A stretch of 64,000 nt of DNA, taken from NCBI RefSeq assembly GCF_014636295.1, contig NZ_BMEC01000011.1, positions 124,001-188,000 of the forward strand, in the 5' to 3' direction. The position numbers and the translations under genes were made by a program. Positions 1 to 9,144 of the stretch are shown piece after piece. How positions within the stretch are numbered: position 1 is the first letter of the stretch; the number at the start of each line of letters is the position of its first letter. Under the pieces are notes generated by a model that worked only from the letters and a program-made list of their open reading frames with translations, was not told where the DNA came from and did not search any database. Source of the DNA: Marivirga lumbricoides (GTDB lineage: Bacteria; Bacteroidota; Bacteroidia; Cytophagales; Cyclobacteriaceae).

Positions 1-1285
1 AATCTGGAATATGAGCTTTGGCTTTTTGGGAATCCAGTTTGGTTTTGCCTTACAAAATGCCAACGTCAGCAGGATTTTTGAAACGCTGGGAGCAGATAAA
101 GAGAGTTTACCAATTCTGTGGTTGGCTGCACCTGTCACAGGCTTACTGGTCCAACCAATTATCGGCTATTATTCTGACCGAACCTGGTCTCCACGCTGGG
201 GACGAAGAAGACCTTTCTTTGCTGTAGGAGCCATTTTAGCTTCCATTGCTTTATTTATCATGCCCAATTCACCCGAGTTATGGGTAGCTGCAGGCATGCT
301 TTGGCTTATGGATGGCTCCATTAATATCAGTATGGAGCCCTTTCGTGCTTTTGTAGGCGATATGCTTCCTGGCGACCAGCGTACAGTAGGATTTGCCATG
401 CAGAGCTTTTTCATTGGAATAGGTGCCGTAATCGCCTCCTGCCTTCCTTATATTTTCACCAACTGGATTGGCATGAGTAAAACTCCCGCACCGGGTGAAA
501 TACCGGATTCAGTAAAATGGTCTTTCTACATAGGAGGAATAGCTTTTCTTTCTGCGGTTATGTGGACTGTTTTTAATAGCAAAGAATACCCACCGGAAGA
601 CCTGGAGCTGCTAAAGAAACAGAATAAAGAAAAAGGCATCTTTGGCGGATTGGCGGAATCTTTTATGGGAATCTTTAAGATGCCTAAGACGATGGTGCAA
701 CTCGCCTTTGTACAGTTTTTCTCGTGGTTTGCTCTATTTTCCATGTGGATTTATACCACTGCTGCTGTTACAGAACACGTTTATGGCACTACTGATACCA
801 GTTCCGCCTTGTACAATGAAGGTGCAGACTGGGTTGGGATATGTTTTGGGGTTTACAACGGAGTGGCAGCTCTGGCTGCATTTCTATTGCCGCTGCTAGC
901 TAAGAAAGTCGGCAGAAGAATGACTCATTTAATAGCCCTTTTTTGCGGAGCAGCAGGACTTATTTCTATTTTCTTCATCAATGATCCGGATTTCTTAATC
1001 TTATCAATGATAGGCGTTGGTATTGCCTGGGCTAGTATTCTATCCATTCCATATGCACTTCTTTCCACTGCTTTACCCGCAGAAAAAATGGGCTATTACA
1101 TGGGCGTATTCAATTTCTTTATTGTAATTCCGCAAATTGTAGCAGCAGGCTTACTGGGATTTATCCTAAAGAACTTCTTTGGAAATGATGCTATTTATGC
1201 CCTCATAGTAGGAGGTGCGGCCATGATATTGGCAGGTTTATTAAGTTTGCTTGTTAATGACAAAGATGAAGTGAAAGTAAGCTAG
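1..1285 (+). CDS. MFS sugar transporter (SLC45/GPH-like), 5' end cut by window
   Basis: This is a multi-pass inner-membrane carrier of the major facilitator superfamily, resembling the sucrose/maltose-type (SLC45, glycoside-pentoside) group that imports sugars with a cation. The frame stays open to the left edge: the codons before the first ATG at 11 read Ile-Trp-Asn, and family members continue N-terminally with a short cytoplasmic stretch, so the true start lies outside the window. Visible features are the first-helix motif LGIQFGFALQNANVSRIF, the loop GYYSDRTWSPRWGRRRPFF (the MFS loop 2-3 signature) and about 11-12 hydrophobic segments. The substrate cannot be fixed from sequence; no glycosidase or sugar regulator is visible to the right. 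It ends with TAG at 1283-1285 and no hairpin terminator follows. Confidence 0.85.
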   Translation, partial: IWNMSFGFLGIQFGFALQNANVSRIFETLGADKESLPILWLAAPVTGLLVQPIIGYYSDRTWSPRWGRRRPFFAVGAILASIALFIMPNSPELWVAAGMLWLMDGSINISMEPFRAFVGDMLPGDQRTVGFAMQSFFIGIGAVIASCLPYIFTNWIGMSKTPAPGEIPDSVKWSFYIGGIAFLSAVMWTVFNSKEYPPEDLELLKKQNKEKGIFGGLAESFMGIFKMPKTMVQLAFVQFFSWFALFSMWIYTTAAVTEHVYGTTDTSSALYNEGADWVGICFGVYNGVAALAAFLLPLLAKKVGRRMTHLIALFCGAAGLISIFFINDPDFLILSMIGVGIAWASILSIPYALLSTALPAEKMGYYMGVFNFFIVIPQIVAAGLLGFILKNFFGNDAIYALIVGGAAMILAGLLSLLVNDKDEVKVS

Positions 1286-1398
1286 AAAATAGCATTATTC
1301 ATTGAGTCTATCAAATCCCTTATCACAAAATAAGAAGGTAAAATTCTATTTATGGATTCTTAGTGATATGTTTACATAACTTACGGACATAAACAGGA

Positions 1399-2025
1399 AT
1401 GCTCAAAATATATCAATTTTCTAAATCTTATTCATCAGGGTTTACATTAGAAATACAATCTTTAGAGTTAAAACAGGGAACGCATTTAATAAAAGGAGAA
1501 AATGGATCAGGCAAATCCACTCTTTTTAAAGCCATTGCAGGAATCCATGCATTTGAAGGTGAAATCATTCTGGAGGGTGTATCGCTACAGCAACAGCCGG
1601 TAAAATTCAGGAAATTGGTAAATTATGCTGAAGCTGAACCCCAATTTCCCGATTTTCTTAGCCTGGATGATCTGATTTTATTTGTTTCTAAAGCTAAAGA
1701 GGCTTCCTCAAGTCAAATAGCACATTTAAAAGAAGCATTTGGTGTCAATAACTACGCTGCCAATAGCATTTCTTCTTACTCGTCAGGAATGCTCAAGAAG
1801 GCCTCACTCCTACTGGCTTTCCTCGGTACTCCTAAATTGATTATTCTTGATGAGCCCTTTACCACAATTGACGCTGAAGCCCAACAAAATCTTCTGGGGA
1901 TTATTAAGAATAAGAAGGCTAAAGGAATAAACTTTCTCATCTCTTCCCATCACTTACCTGATATGCAGGAGTTTGAATTCACTTCCATTCAGCAACTCAT
2001 CAATGGCAAACTTATCAATAGATGA
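1399..2025 (+). CDS. ABC transporter ATP-binding protein
   Basis: A 208-residue ATPase subunit that would energise the membrane protein encoded immediately after it. Walker A is GENGSGKS at residues 33-40, Walker B is LIILDEP at 147-153 (Asp151, Glu152), and the switch region ends in a Ser-Ser-His-His H-loop. The signature is degenerate, YSSGM at 127-131 instead of LSGGQ, which is common among small Bacteroidota ABC exporters. The length is short for the family (usually 220-250). Its stop overlaps the next start as ATGA at 2022-2025, so the two are translationally coupled. The transported substrate is unknown; I infer export or membrane-biogenesis rather than import because no binding protein is present. 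Confidence 0.9.
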   Translation: MLKIYQFSKSYSSGFTLEIQSLELKQGTHLIKGENGSGKSTLFKAIAGIHAFEGEIILEGVSLQQQPVKFRKLVNYAEAEPQFPDFLSLDDLILFVSKAKEASSSQIAHLKEAFGVNNYAANSISSYSSGMLKKASLLLAFLGTPKLIILDEPFTTIDAEAQQNLLGIIKNKKAKGINFLISSHHLPDMQEFEFTSIQQLINGKLINR

Positions 2026-3095
2026 AAGCAGTTTTTACCAAAGCATTTACTCTAACATTCTATAAAGCTTTTATAGGTTTTTTCATCCTTCTATTAATTG
2101 TTTTTGGTTCCTTTATGCGGGTTACAGAGCATATTATGCTTGCTCAATTTATACTGCATAGCCCTTTTGGTTTAGCATCTGCTTTGTTTCTCTTTACGTT
2201 GTATGCTTATTTTGAAATGAATTTCAGGATCAAGCTCTCTCATAGTAAAGAATACCTGATTTTTCACCAAACAGGTTTATTCAGCCGAGCACAATTCTTC
2301 AAAACCCACTTATATATCTGGGTTTATAACCACCTGTTAATTGTGATTTATTCTCTGTTCTTAACTTATCAGGGGTTAATAACAGAAAATGTAAACATTG
2401 TTGTAATATTTTCTATCTGGTTGGTGCTTATACTCTTGTTTATTGGCTCTACTACTTACCAATTCCATCTGCTGAAAAAGCCTCTGCCGGAATATAAATT
2501 TAAAAAAGTTAAATTCAGATGGTTTATGCAATCAAAAATTACAAGAGTATTTTGGTTTCCTATCCATCTATTGCAGGAAAGACCTTTACTATTCATAGGC
2601 TCTAAATTTACGAGTCTGCTGTTGCTCAACATCTTCTTCAGTTCCTACTTAGCGGGCGGATATGACGAAAGATGGCTCTTCTTCTCTATAACATGCTCTG
2701 CTTATCTTAACACAATGATTTGGTCAGAAAAAGCATCATTCGAGCAAAAAAAACTTTCCTATTTCCTTAACATGCCTTTAGATATAAAAAGCAAGATTTT
2801 TAATCATCATCTGGTTTTCTTAATGATTCTTATTCCTGAATTCTTAATAATTCTCTACCAATCCAATTACAATGTACTCTCCCTATTTTCCCTCATCGCT
2901 ATTGCTTTAGCCTCAAATGCAGGGTTATATGCTTTATTCAATCTGATAATAGATGAAAACAACTTTTCAAGAGTAATTTTCTTCACATTCTTTCTGTTCT
3001 TTTTCCTGATTCTATTTGGCATACCAGCAGTTGTACTAATACTTATATGTTACCTGCCATTTATGTATCTTTTTAAATCGCCCTATCAAATTTAA
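2022..3095 (+). CDS. ABC transporter permease-like membrane protein
   Basis: A 357-residue very hydrophobic protein with roughly nine or ten membrane segments and no signal peptide. I do not recognise a named family from the sequence. The role as permease is inferred from the 4-base ATGA overlap with the upstream ABC ATPase and from the membrane topology. Short basic loops (for example around residues 150-170, rich in Lys) lie between membrane segments and could be the coupling helices that contact the ATPase. Together the two genes look like a complete two-gene half-transporter system. Confidence 0.75.
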   Translation: MKAVFTKAFTLTFYKAFIGFFILLLIVFGSFMRVTEHIMLAQFILHSPFGLASALFLFTLYAYFEMNFRIKLSHSKEYLIFHQTGLFSRAQFFKTHLYIWVYNHLLIVIYSLFLTYQGLITENVNIVVIFSIWLVLILLFIGSTTYQFHLLKKPLPEYKFKKVKFRWFMQSKITRVFWFPIHLLQERPLLFIGSKFTSLLLLNIFFSSYLAGGYDERWLFFSITCSAYLNTMIWSEKASFEQKKLSYFLNMPLDIKSKIFNHHLVFLMILIPEFLIILYQSNYNVLSLFSLIAIALASNAGLYALFNLIIDENNFSRVIFFTFFLFFFLILFGIPAVVLILICYLPFMYLFKSPYQI

Positions 3096-3157
3096 GTAAG
3101 CTAATAGGTAACTGAAGTAGCTAAAAGGTAGTTATCAATGGAAAAAAGCTAAAAGCT

Positions 3158-3367
3158 ATGATAAAAGAAGGAAGCAAAGTAAAATGGAGCTGGGGTAATG
3201 GTACGGCTGAAGGAAAAGTAAAGTCCACATTTGATAAAGAAGTGACCCGCACTATTAAAGGAAACGAAGTTACCAGAAAAGGAGAAAAAGGTAACAAAGC
3301 ATTATACATTGAGCAGGAAGATGGAGACCATGTACTTAAATTAGAAAGTGAAGTAGAGAAAGTATAG
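3158..3367 (+). CDS. DUF2945 / hypervirulence-associated TUDOR-domain small protein
   Basis: A 69-residue basic-and-acidic protein. The sequence IKEGSKVKWSWGNGTAEGKV near the N-terminus is the hallmark start of the DUF2945 (HVA1, TUDOR-like SH3 barrel) family, and the whole length corresponds to that single domain. Members are small soluble proteins of unknown molecular role, found across bacteria and fungi. It stands alone between the ABC permease and a secreted protease, 62 bases after the former. The ATG at 3158 is the only start giving the complete domain. Confidence 0.8.
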   Translation: MIKEGSKVKWSWGNGTAEGKVKSTFDKEVTRTIKGNEVTRKGEKGNKALYIEQEDGDHVLKLESEVEKV

Positions 3368-3537
3368 ATTTTTTATTTCTGATAAGATAGAATTTAACCA
3401 TTAATTCCCAAGAAGATTAGTTTCCTATCAAATAATAGATTCTGATTAGTTAACTTAGGGATTTAAATCACTGTAAATACGATTATCCTGAAACTTCGTA
3501 TTTCCTGGATAATTAGAATAAAAGTAATTATTGGTAA

Positions 3538-6500
3538 ATGAGTAGATTCTACATTTCTGTTATTATCGGTTGTTTTACTTTTGTGCTTGGTGCCCCATTA
3601 AAAGGACAAAGTCAATCGTTCTGGAAAAAAGCTAATCAATCCAGCTTTAGAACAGCGAGTTCCGCTACCATTCAAAATGCGCAATATTATTCACTGGCGC
3701 TGGATGAGTTCGTAAAATCTAACCAACAAAACATTTTCATTCCTTATCCTGATGGCAGCTTAGGCGAATTCCGCATTGAAGAGGTTCCTGTAATGTCACC
3801 TAAGCTAGCTAAAAAATATCCTGGAATTAAAACTTTTAAAGGAAGAAATATTGCTAATGGTGAAGTTATCCGCTTGAATTATAGCAAGAAAGGTTTTCAT
3901 GCCATGATCTTCTCGGAAAAAGGACAAATCTTTATCGACCCTCTTTCACTTGATGATGCTGAAAACTATCACGTATATTATAAGAAAGATTTTGCTAAAA
4001 GTGTGCCCCAAAAAGACTTTTTCGAATCAGAACCAATTATTTATGATCAGCAACGCTTGAATGCTGCAAGGCAGTTAGCTTCAACAGGCGCAGTACAGAG
4101 ACCTTCTGGTACTCAATTACGGACTTACCGGATAGCTATTGCGGCAACAGGGGAGTATACACAATATCATGGAGGCACAGTGGAAGATGCTTTGAGTGCT
4201 ATCGTAACCACATTAAATCGTGTAAACGGTATTTATGAAAGAGATGTAGCTGTAAGGATGGTGCTGGTAGATAATAATGATGAAATAATTTTCACCGATC
4301 CTTCTACGGATCCATTCAACAACAGTAGCAATTCGATTCTACTTAATCAGCTTCAAACTCAAATTGATGAAATAATTGGATCAAACAATTATGATATTGG
4401 CCATGGTTTTTCAGTTGGAAACGGAGGAGTAGCTGGCTTGGGAGTAGTCTGCCAGAACGGATCAAAAGCAAGGGGTGTAACGGGATCATTTGATCCTGTT
4501 GGAGATCCTTTTGATATAGATTATGTTGCCCACGAATTAGGACATCAGTTTGGAGCTTCTCATACATTTAACAGTGAAATAGGCTCGTGCTCAAAAGGTA
4601 ATAGGTCGGCTAATTCTGCCTATGAACCGGGAAGCGGCACAACCATTATGGCTTATGCGGGCATTTGTGGTAGCGATAATATTCAACAAAATAGTGATGC
4701 ATACTTTCACGTAGAAAGCTTAATAAATATTAACTCTTTCATTCAACTAAGTGGAGGAAACTCATGTGCTCAGATTACAGAAACGGGTAATAATATCCCG
4801 ATAGTTGAAGCCGGCACTGGAGGTTTTACAATCCCAATAGGAACTCCATTTCAATTGAATGGCTCAGCTACCGATCCGGACGGAGATGCTATGAATTTCG
4901 TGTGGGAGCAGTATGACCTTGGTCCAGCAGGAAGCCCCGAAACTCCTTCTGGAAACGCACCACTTTTTCGTTCTTTTCTTCCTTCTTCGGATACTTTTAG
5001 AATTTTTCCGCAACTATCAGACATTTTAAACCAAACACAAACAATTGGGGAAATCCTTCCTGCTTATTCCCGTGATCTAACTTTTAGGTTTGTAGCCAGA
5101 GATAATCAGGAAGTAGCAGGAGTTGATTATGATGAAATTTCCTTTTCAGTATCGGATGCAGCAGGACCTTTTACAGTGGATACCATTGAAGGCCAGTACA
5201 AGGGTGACTCGGCCATAACTATAACATGGAATGTAGCGAATACTAATTTAGCTCCTGTAAATTCGCAATTGGTCAATATCTACCTATCTACAGATGGGGG
5301 ATTAACTTTTACCCGAACTCTTATAGAAAACACGCCAAATGATGGAATTGAAACTGTAAGGCTGGCAAATGTAGTAACTACTCAGGCCAGAATAAAAGTG
5401 GCATCGGCAGACAATGTGTTTTTCAATATCAATAACACAGATTTTAGCATTTTTGAAACCCCATCTTTCGATTTAGCCTTTGACTTCAATCAACCAAACT
5501 ATTGTTCTGAAGATGATATTACAATAAATATTAATACAGCTCCAGTACTCAACTTCCGCGAACCTATTAATTTTTCTTTAAACAACCTCCCCTCAGGGTT
5601 TTCAGCCTCTTTCTCTGACAATAATATTGAACCCGGACAATCAACCACCTTAACCATAGTAAATGAAGAAGGATTTGTAGGGTCACTCTCCTTTAACCTA
5701 AATGCAAATGCAGGTAGTATATCAAAAGAAGAGACACTATCTACTATCGTTCAAAATATTCCAGGCAAACCAAGTATACTTTCTCCTTCTCAAAGCCAGA
5801 CAGATGTGTTTTTTCTGCCTATAATAGTATGGGAAGATCAAAATGTATTAACCAATTATGATTTGCAAATAGCCACCGATAGTGACTTCACCAATATTGT
5901 AGAAAGTGCGGAAAACATAAGTGGATTCGGGTATCAGGTGCAAAATGAACTGGAAGGTTTGACGCAGCACTTTGTCAGAATCAGAACAAAAAACAATTGT
6001 GGCATCAGTGATTATGCTGTCACTTCATTTACTACTGAAAACATAGATTGTGATGTAGCAGCAAGTAGCAATGTACCTATCATTATACCTGACTCTGTTT
6101 CCACTATTCAATCAACTTTGGTGTTAAAAGAAAAAGGAAGTATTGTTTCTGTTGAGGTCAGAGACCTAAGAGGAACCCACTCCTTCATCTCTGATTTGAG
6201 GGTTACTCTTATAAGTCCGCAGAATACCCAGGTTGTACTTTTTGATGGAATTTGCACAGAACAGGATAATTTCAATGTATCTTTTAGCGATTTAGCAGAA
6301 TCTGGCAATTTACCCTGCCCACCAGTTGATGGATTAACATATTTACCATTAGATTCATTAGATGCCTTCACTGGAGAAGAAATAGAAGGTAAGTGGACTT
6401 TAATGATTGAAGACCTTGAAAATTTAGATGGAGGTCAACTAACGAATTGGGGGTTAAGATTTTGTGTGAGGAATCCTCAATTCAGACCTGATCCACCTTT

Positions 6501-7014
6501 AAACCTTAAAGCAAGTTATGCAGGAGGCAAAAAAGTTCAACTGGATTGGGAGGATGTAGAAAATGAAATATCCTATACTGTAGAAAGAGCAGTAAGGGAA
6601 AGAACAAGGTTTGAGGAGATTGCTGTATTGCCGGAAAATACAACTACTTATATTGAAGAGCTTCCTAATTCCGAAATAACCTATGAATACAGAGTATTTG
6701 CTACAAATACTATTGGAGATTCCGATTACTCTAATACTGTAATGGCTTCACTTAGCATTTTAAACACTAATAATAAACTAAGTAGCGAAATAATAATCTA
6801 CCCTAACCCTGCGAAAGATAAACTTTATATAAAAAATGAAAGTCAGCAGAAAATTGAAGCAGTTTATATTCGCAATACCATGGGACAATTAATTAAGCAG
6901 CAAACAGGGCAGGTTGAAAGCATTGATGTTACTACTCTTCAGGCTGGCCTATACTTTATTCAACTACAAATAGGAAATGAACAAATTGTTAAGCAGGTAG
7001 TTATTCATCACTAA
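3538..7014 (+). CDS. Secreted reprolysin-like zinc metalloprotease with P-domain, FN3 and T9SS sorting domain
   Basis: A 1158-residue extracellular or cell-surface protease. Order of parts: signal peptide (1 to about 24); propeptide (about 25-190); M12B-like catalytic domain (about 195-410) with the zinc motif HELGHQFGASH (His332, Glu333, His336, His342) and a Met-turn IMAYAG with Met371; a middle beta-rich region (about 420-830) with a cadherin/Ig-like start; a proprotein-convertase P-domain (about 845-985, ending in NWGLRFCV); one fibronectin type III module (about 990-1075); and a type A Por sorting domain (about 1085-1158) beginning IIIYPNPAKDKLYI and ending in a beta-strand. The last domain implies outer-membrane passage through T9SS and attachment to A-LPS. 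The following gene starts 6 bases later and may be co-transcribed. Confidence 0.93.
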   Translation: MSRFYISVIIGCFTFVLGAPLKGQSQSFWKKANQSSFRTASSATIQNAQYYSLALDEFVKSNQQNIFIPYPDGSLGEFRIEEVPVMSPKLAKKYPGIKTFKGRNIANGEVIRLNYSKKGFHAMIFSEKGQIFIDPLSLDDAENYHVYYKKDFAKSVPQKDFFESEPIIYDQQRLNAARQLASTGAVQRPSGTQLRTYRIAIAATGEYTQYHGGTVEDALSAIVTTLNRVNGIYERDVAVRMVLVDNNDEIIFTDPSTDPFNNSSNSILLNQLQTQIDEIIGSNNYDIGHGFSVGNGGVAGLGVVCQNGSKARGVTGSFDPVGDPFDIDYVAHELGHQFGASHTFNSEIGSCSKGNRSANSAYEPGSGTTIMAYAGICGSDNIQQNSDAYFHVESLININSFIQLSGGNSCAQITETGNNIPIVEAGTGGFTIPIGTPFQLNGSATDPDGDAMNFVWEQYDLGPAGSPETPSGNAPLFRSFLPSSDTFRIFPQLSDILNQTQTIGEILPAYSRDLTFRFVARDNQEVAGVDYDEISFSVSDAAGPFTVDTIEGQYKGDSAITITWNVANTNLAPVNSQLVNIYLSTDGGLTFTRTLIENTPNDGIETVRLANVVTTQARIKVASADNVFFNINNTDFSIFETPSFDLAFDFNQPNYCSEDDITININTAPVLNFREPINFSLNNLPSGFSASFSDNNIEPGQSTTLTIVNEEGFVGSLSFNLNANAGSISKEETLSTIVQNIPGKPSILSPSQSQTDVFFLPIIVWEDQNVLTNYDLQIATDSDFTNIVESAENISGFGYQVQNELEGLTQHFVRIRTKNNCGISDYAVTSFTTENIDCDVAASSNVPIIIPDSVSTIQSTLVLKEKGSIVSVEVRDLRGTHSFISDLRVTLISPQNTQVVLFDGICTEQDNFNVSFSDLAESGNLPCPPVDGLTYLPLDSLDAFTGEEIEGKWTLMIEDLENLDGGQLTNWGLRFCVRNPQFRPDPPLNLKASYAGGKKVQLDWEDVENEISYTVERAVRERTRFEEIAVLPENTTTYIEELPNSEITYEYRVFATNTIGDSDYSNTVMASLSILNTNNKLSSEIIIYPNPAKDKLYIKNESQQKIEAVYIRNTMGQLIKQQTGQVESIDVTTLQAGLYFIQLQIGNEQIVKQVVIHH

Positions 7015-7020
7015 AAAACC

Positions 7021-7764
7021 ATGAAAAAGATACTCCTCATTTTATTTGCTTTAATTACTTTTCAAATTAATGCGCAAGATCTCATTAAAACCCGTGCAGG
7101 TGATGTAAAAATAACGCCTGTTCTGCACGGTAGCCTGGTGCTTGAAATTGATGGCCAAACCATTTTTATAGATCCTTATGGCGGTGCAGAAAAATTTAGT
7201 GGTTTTAGCGATGCTGACCTGATTCTCATTACTGACATCCATGGCGACCACCTTCACAAATCCACTTTGGAAGGTCTAAATACCTCAGAAGCCACTTTTA
7301 TAGTCCCAAAGGCTGTAGCTGAGCAAATGGAAGAAATTAAAGGCAAGGAGAAAAAGGTGATCAATAACGGAGAAAAAACTACTTTCAATAAAATTCAGAT
7401 TGAGGCCATTCCCATGTATAACCTTCCGGAAGACGAGCAGTCGCGCCACACTAAAGGCCGTGGAAACGGTTACATATTAACTATTGGTGATAAAAAATTT
7501 TATTTATCGGGCGATACAGAGGATATTCCTGAAATGCGCAATCTCAAAAACATAGACGTAGCCTTTATTTGCATGAATCTGCCCTATACAATGGATATTC
7601 AGCAAGCTGCTGAAGCCACTATAGCCTTTACACCCTCCATTGTTTACCCTTATCATTACAGAGGCCAGAATGGTCTTTCTGATGTGGAAGAATTTAAAAG
7701 TATAGTAGAGGAAAGTGCTAAAACTGTTGAAGTAAGGCTTCGAAATTGGTATCCTGAAAATTAA
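7021..7764 (+). CDS. Exported metallo-beta-lactamase-fold hydrolase (UlaG-like)
   Basis: A 247-residue protein with a signal peptide (MKKILLILFALITFQINAQ, cleaved near residue 19) followed by an MBL-fold domain of the UlaG/L-ascorbate-6-phosphate-lactonase-like group. The metal motif is DIHGDHLH (His, Asp, His within the HxHxDH pattern, its Thr-His replaced by Thr-Asp), with later ligands in LSGDTED and YPYHYRG. It is expected to act in the periplasm. It begins 6 bases after the protease stop, so read-through or co-transcription is likely. The substrate is not predictable; the ascorbate-lactone function of the namesake should not be transferred. Confidence 0.88.
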   Translation: MKKILLILFALITFQINAQDLIKTRAGDVKITPVLHGSLVLEIDGQTIFIDPYGGAEKFSGFSDADLILITDIHGDHLHKSTLEGLNTSEATFIVPKAVAEQMEEIKGKEKKVINNGEKTTFNKIQIEAIPMYNLPEDEQSRHTKGRGNGYILTIGDKKFYLSGDTEDIPEMRNLKNIDVAFICMNLPYTMDIQQAAEATIAFTPSIVYPYHYRGQNGLSDVEEFKSIVEESAKTVEVRLRNWYPEN

Positions 7765-7766
7765 TT

Positions 7767-7786
7767 AAAAAAAAATATTTTTTTTT
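7767..7786. repeat. Perfect A9-TA-T9 palindrome
   Basis: Nine A, then TA, then nine T form a perfect 20-base palindrome directly after the MBL gene stop. In RNA it could fold as a weak all-AU hairpin with a U-run and act as a leaky terminator. As DNA it is a rigid A/T tract just upstream of the promoter of the acidic-protein gene and might act as an UP element. Both are inferences. Confidence 0.5.
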
Positions 7787-7797
7787 CTTCAAATCTA

Positions 7798-7826
7798 TTT
7801 GATTTTTCAAAAAACAAGTAAATTTA
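7798..7826 (+). promoter_or_regulatory. Bacteroidota-type promoter of the acidic-protein gene
   Basis: TTTG at 7798-7801 and TAAATTTA at 7819-7826 match the Bacteroidota housekeeping promoter (TTG / TAnnTTTG, 7 of 8 in the second box) with a 17-base spacer, the lower end of the usual 17-23. Transcription would start near 7833, giving a leader of about 27 bases before the ATG at 7860. Confidence 0.5.
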
Positions 7827-7859
7827 TGCCGTTAATCAACAAGCAAAATAATAGTAAAA

Positions 7860-8099
7860 ATGGCTCTTAAAATGGCATCAGATTTCGACAGGTTTGACGA
7901 ATATGATGAAGAGGACGATGATTGGGATGATAATGATTCCTTTGATGATGACGACATTGACGATGTAGATGAAGATGAATTTGATGATGATTTCGAGGAT
8001 GATGACGATTCCGTAGACAACATTAGATTCGAAGACATTGACGATTATGATGAAGAAGACTACGACTCAGGTGAAGATCCTGATTTTGATAACTTCTAA
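7860..8099 (+). CDS. Small hyper-acidic (Asp-rich) protein of unknown function
   Basis: A 79-residue protein containing 35 Asp and 10 Glu (57% acidic) with only one Lys and two Arg. It has no signal peptide, no membrane segment and no Cys. Aromatic residues (Phe, Tyr, Trp) are spaced through the acidic runs. It should be intrinsically disordered. That it is a real gene is supported by the promoter-like boxes upstream (7798-7826) and a strong terminator 10 bases after the stop (8110-8145), so it forms its own transcription unit. Two starts are possible, Met1 or Met5. Acidic proteins of this kind can act as DNA mimics, cation or histone-like-protein binders, or RNA-polymerase delta-like tails; I cannot choose between them. 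Confidence 0.7.
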   Translation: MALKMASDFDRFDEYDEEDDDWDDNDSFDDDDIDDVDEDEFDDDFEDDDDSVDNIRFEDIDDYDEEDYDSGEDPDFDNF

Positions 8100-8109
8100 T
8101 CATACTTGA

Positions 8110-8145
8110 AACAGCCTCGATTTTGTATCGGGGCTGTTTTTTTTT
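8110..8145 (+). terminator. Rho-independent terminator after the acidic-protein gene
   Basis: A 12-base stem (8110-8121 pairs with 8127-8138, one G-U pair), a 5-base loop and a run of nine T (8137-8145). It closes the acidic-protein unit; the opposite-strand HMG-CoA lyase gene ends just beyond, at 8150. Confidence 0.9.
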
Positions 8146-8149
8146 ATAG

Positions 8150-9022
8150 CTATACAGGAAATATTCTTCCAGCCATTAATTGGGCCTCATTAAAAGCTTC
8201 TTTATCAATTCCGACTGATGCATTTAAAGTATCAAAACAGGCTATCATCTGCTCAGTAGCCATATTGCCTACTAAATCATCTTCAGCCATTGGACACCCT
8301 CCAAAACCTTTTATTGCGCCATCAAATCTTCGGCAGCCTGCTTTATAGGCAGCAGTAACTTTTTCATTAACAGATTCCGGAGTGCTGTGTAAGTGAGCAC
8401 CGAATTCCACCTGAGGATATTTAGGAATCAGCTCATTAAAAATCCAGGAAATATTTTGAGGATTGGAAACGCCAATAGTATCAGCCAAAGAAATTATTTT
8501 AACTTCTAAGGTCAGTAACTTCTGTACAAATTCCTCAATATAGGAAGCATTGTAAGGATCACCATAAGGGTTACCAAACCCCATGGATAGATATACTACC
8601 AGTACTTTGTTGTGCTTAATGCAGAGGCTTTGAATTACTTTAAGATCTTCCAATGCAGTTGCAATGGATCTTTTAGTATTGCGCTGCTGAAAAGTTTCTG
8701 AAAGAGATAACGGGTATCCTAAATATGTTACCTGAGAAAACTCCACCGCCTGCTCCGCCCCTCTTTGGTTAGCCACAATGGCGAGAATTTTAGAGCCGCT
8801 TTCTGACAAATCAATTTTATCAAATACTTCGGCCGTATCACGTAATTGCGGAATGGCCTTTGGCGAAACAAAACTGCCCGCATCTATTGTATCGAAGCCA
8901 ACTTTCAATAACTGGTTTAAGTAATCTATTTTTGATGCTGTAGGAATAAAATCATGTAATCCCTGCATAGCATCACGTGGGCATTCAATAATTTTTACAG
9001 TACTCTCTTGATTATCTTGCAT
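8150..9022 (-). CDS. Hydroxymethylglutaryl-CoA lyase family protein
   Basis: A 290-residue DRE-TIM metallolyase that would cleave HMG-CoA to acetoacetate and acetyl-CoA in leucine breakdown. The N-terminal catalytic motif is ECPRDAMQG (Arg16, Asp17), the metal-binding His pair is in GAHLHST, and the active-site Cys loop is GFGGCPMA (Cys243). The usual CPYEG segment reads GNPYGDPY here. I start at the ATG at 9022; a longer in-frame reading to 9070 would add a hydrophobic 16-residue tail atypical of the family. It is alone between convergent and divergent neighbours, so no pathway partner is adjacent. A related DRE-TIM lyase activity is possible but less likely. Confidence 0.87.
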   Translation of the reverse strand: MQDNQESTVKIIECPRDAMQGLHDFIPTASKIDYLNQLLKVGFDTIDAGSFVSPKAIPQLRDTAEVFDKIDLSESGSKILAIVANQRGAEQAVEFSQVTYLGYPLSLSETFQQRNTKRSIATALEDLKVIQSLCIKHNKVLVVYLSMGFGNPYGDPYNASYIEEFVQKLLTLEVKIISLADTIGVSNPQNISWIFNELIPKYPQVEFGAHLHSTPESVNEKVTAAYKAGCRRFDGAIKGFGGCPMAEDDLVGNMATEQMIACFDTLNASVGIDKEAFNEAQLMAGRIFPV

Positions 9023-9037
9023 AACCAAAATTAAGAA

Positions 9038-9055
9038 TTCCTGCTTAATCAGGAA
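9038..9055. promoter_or_regulatory. Inverted repeat upstream of the HMG-CoA lyase gene
   Basis: TTCCTG and CAGGAA arms (9038-9043 and 9050-9055) are separated by six bases and lie 16 bases before the minus-strand start codon. It has the size of a dimeric-repressor operator. No regulator gene is adjacent, so this is only a candidate. Confidence 0.3.
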
Positions 9056-9144
9056 AAGAAATAACAACAAGGATTATAATGTTGCCTATTTTTAAATAAT
9101 TGCTTTCATCTTCTTAAATTTCGGTTTCGAACTAAATCAAAACT

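Noticed and set aside
7832-8038. Minus-strand poly-Ser reading frame of 68 codons
   Set aside because: It is the antisense of the GAT/GAC/GAA-rich acidic gene: Asp and Glu codons read back as Ser-like codons. No promoter or start context supports it.
9026-9033. Minus-strand TAATTTTG just before the HMG-CoA lyase start
   Set aside because: It matches the -7 box exactly but ends only 3 bases before the ATG and has no TTG at a suitable distance; treated as chance.
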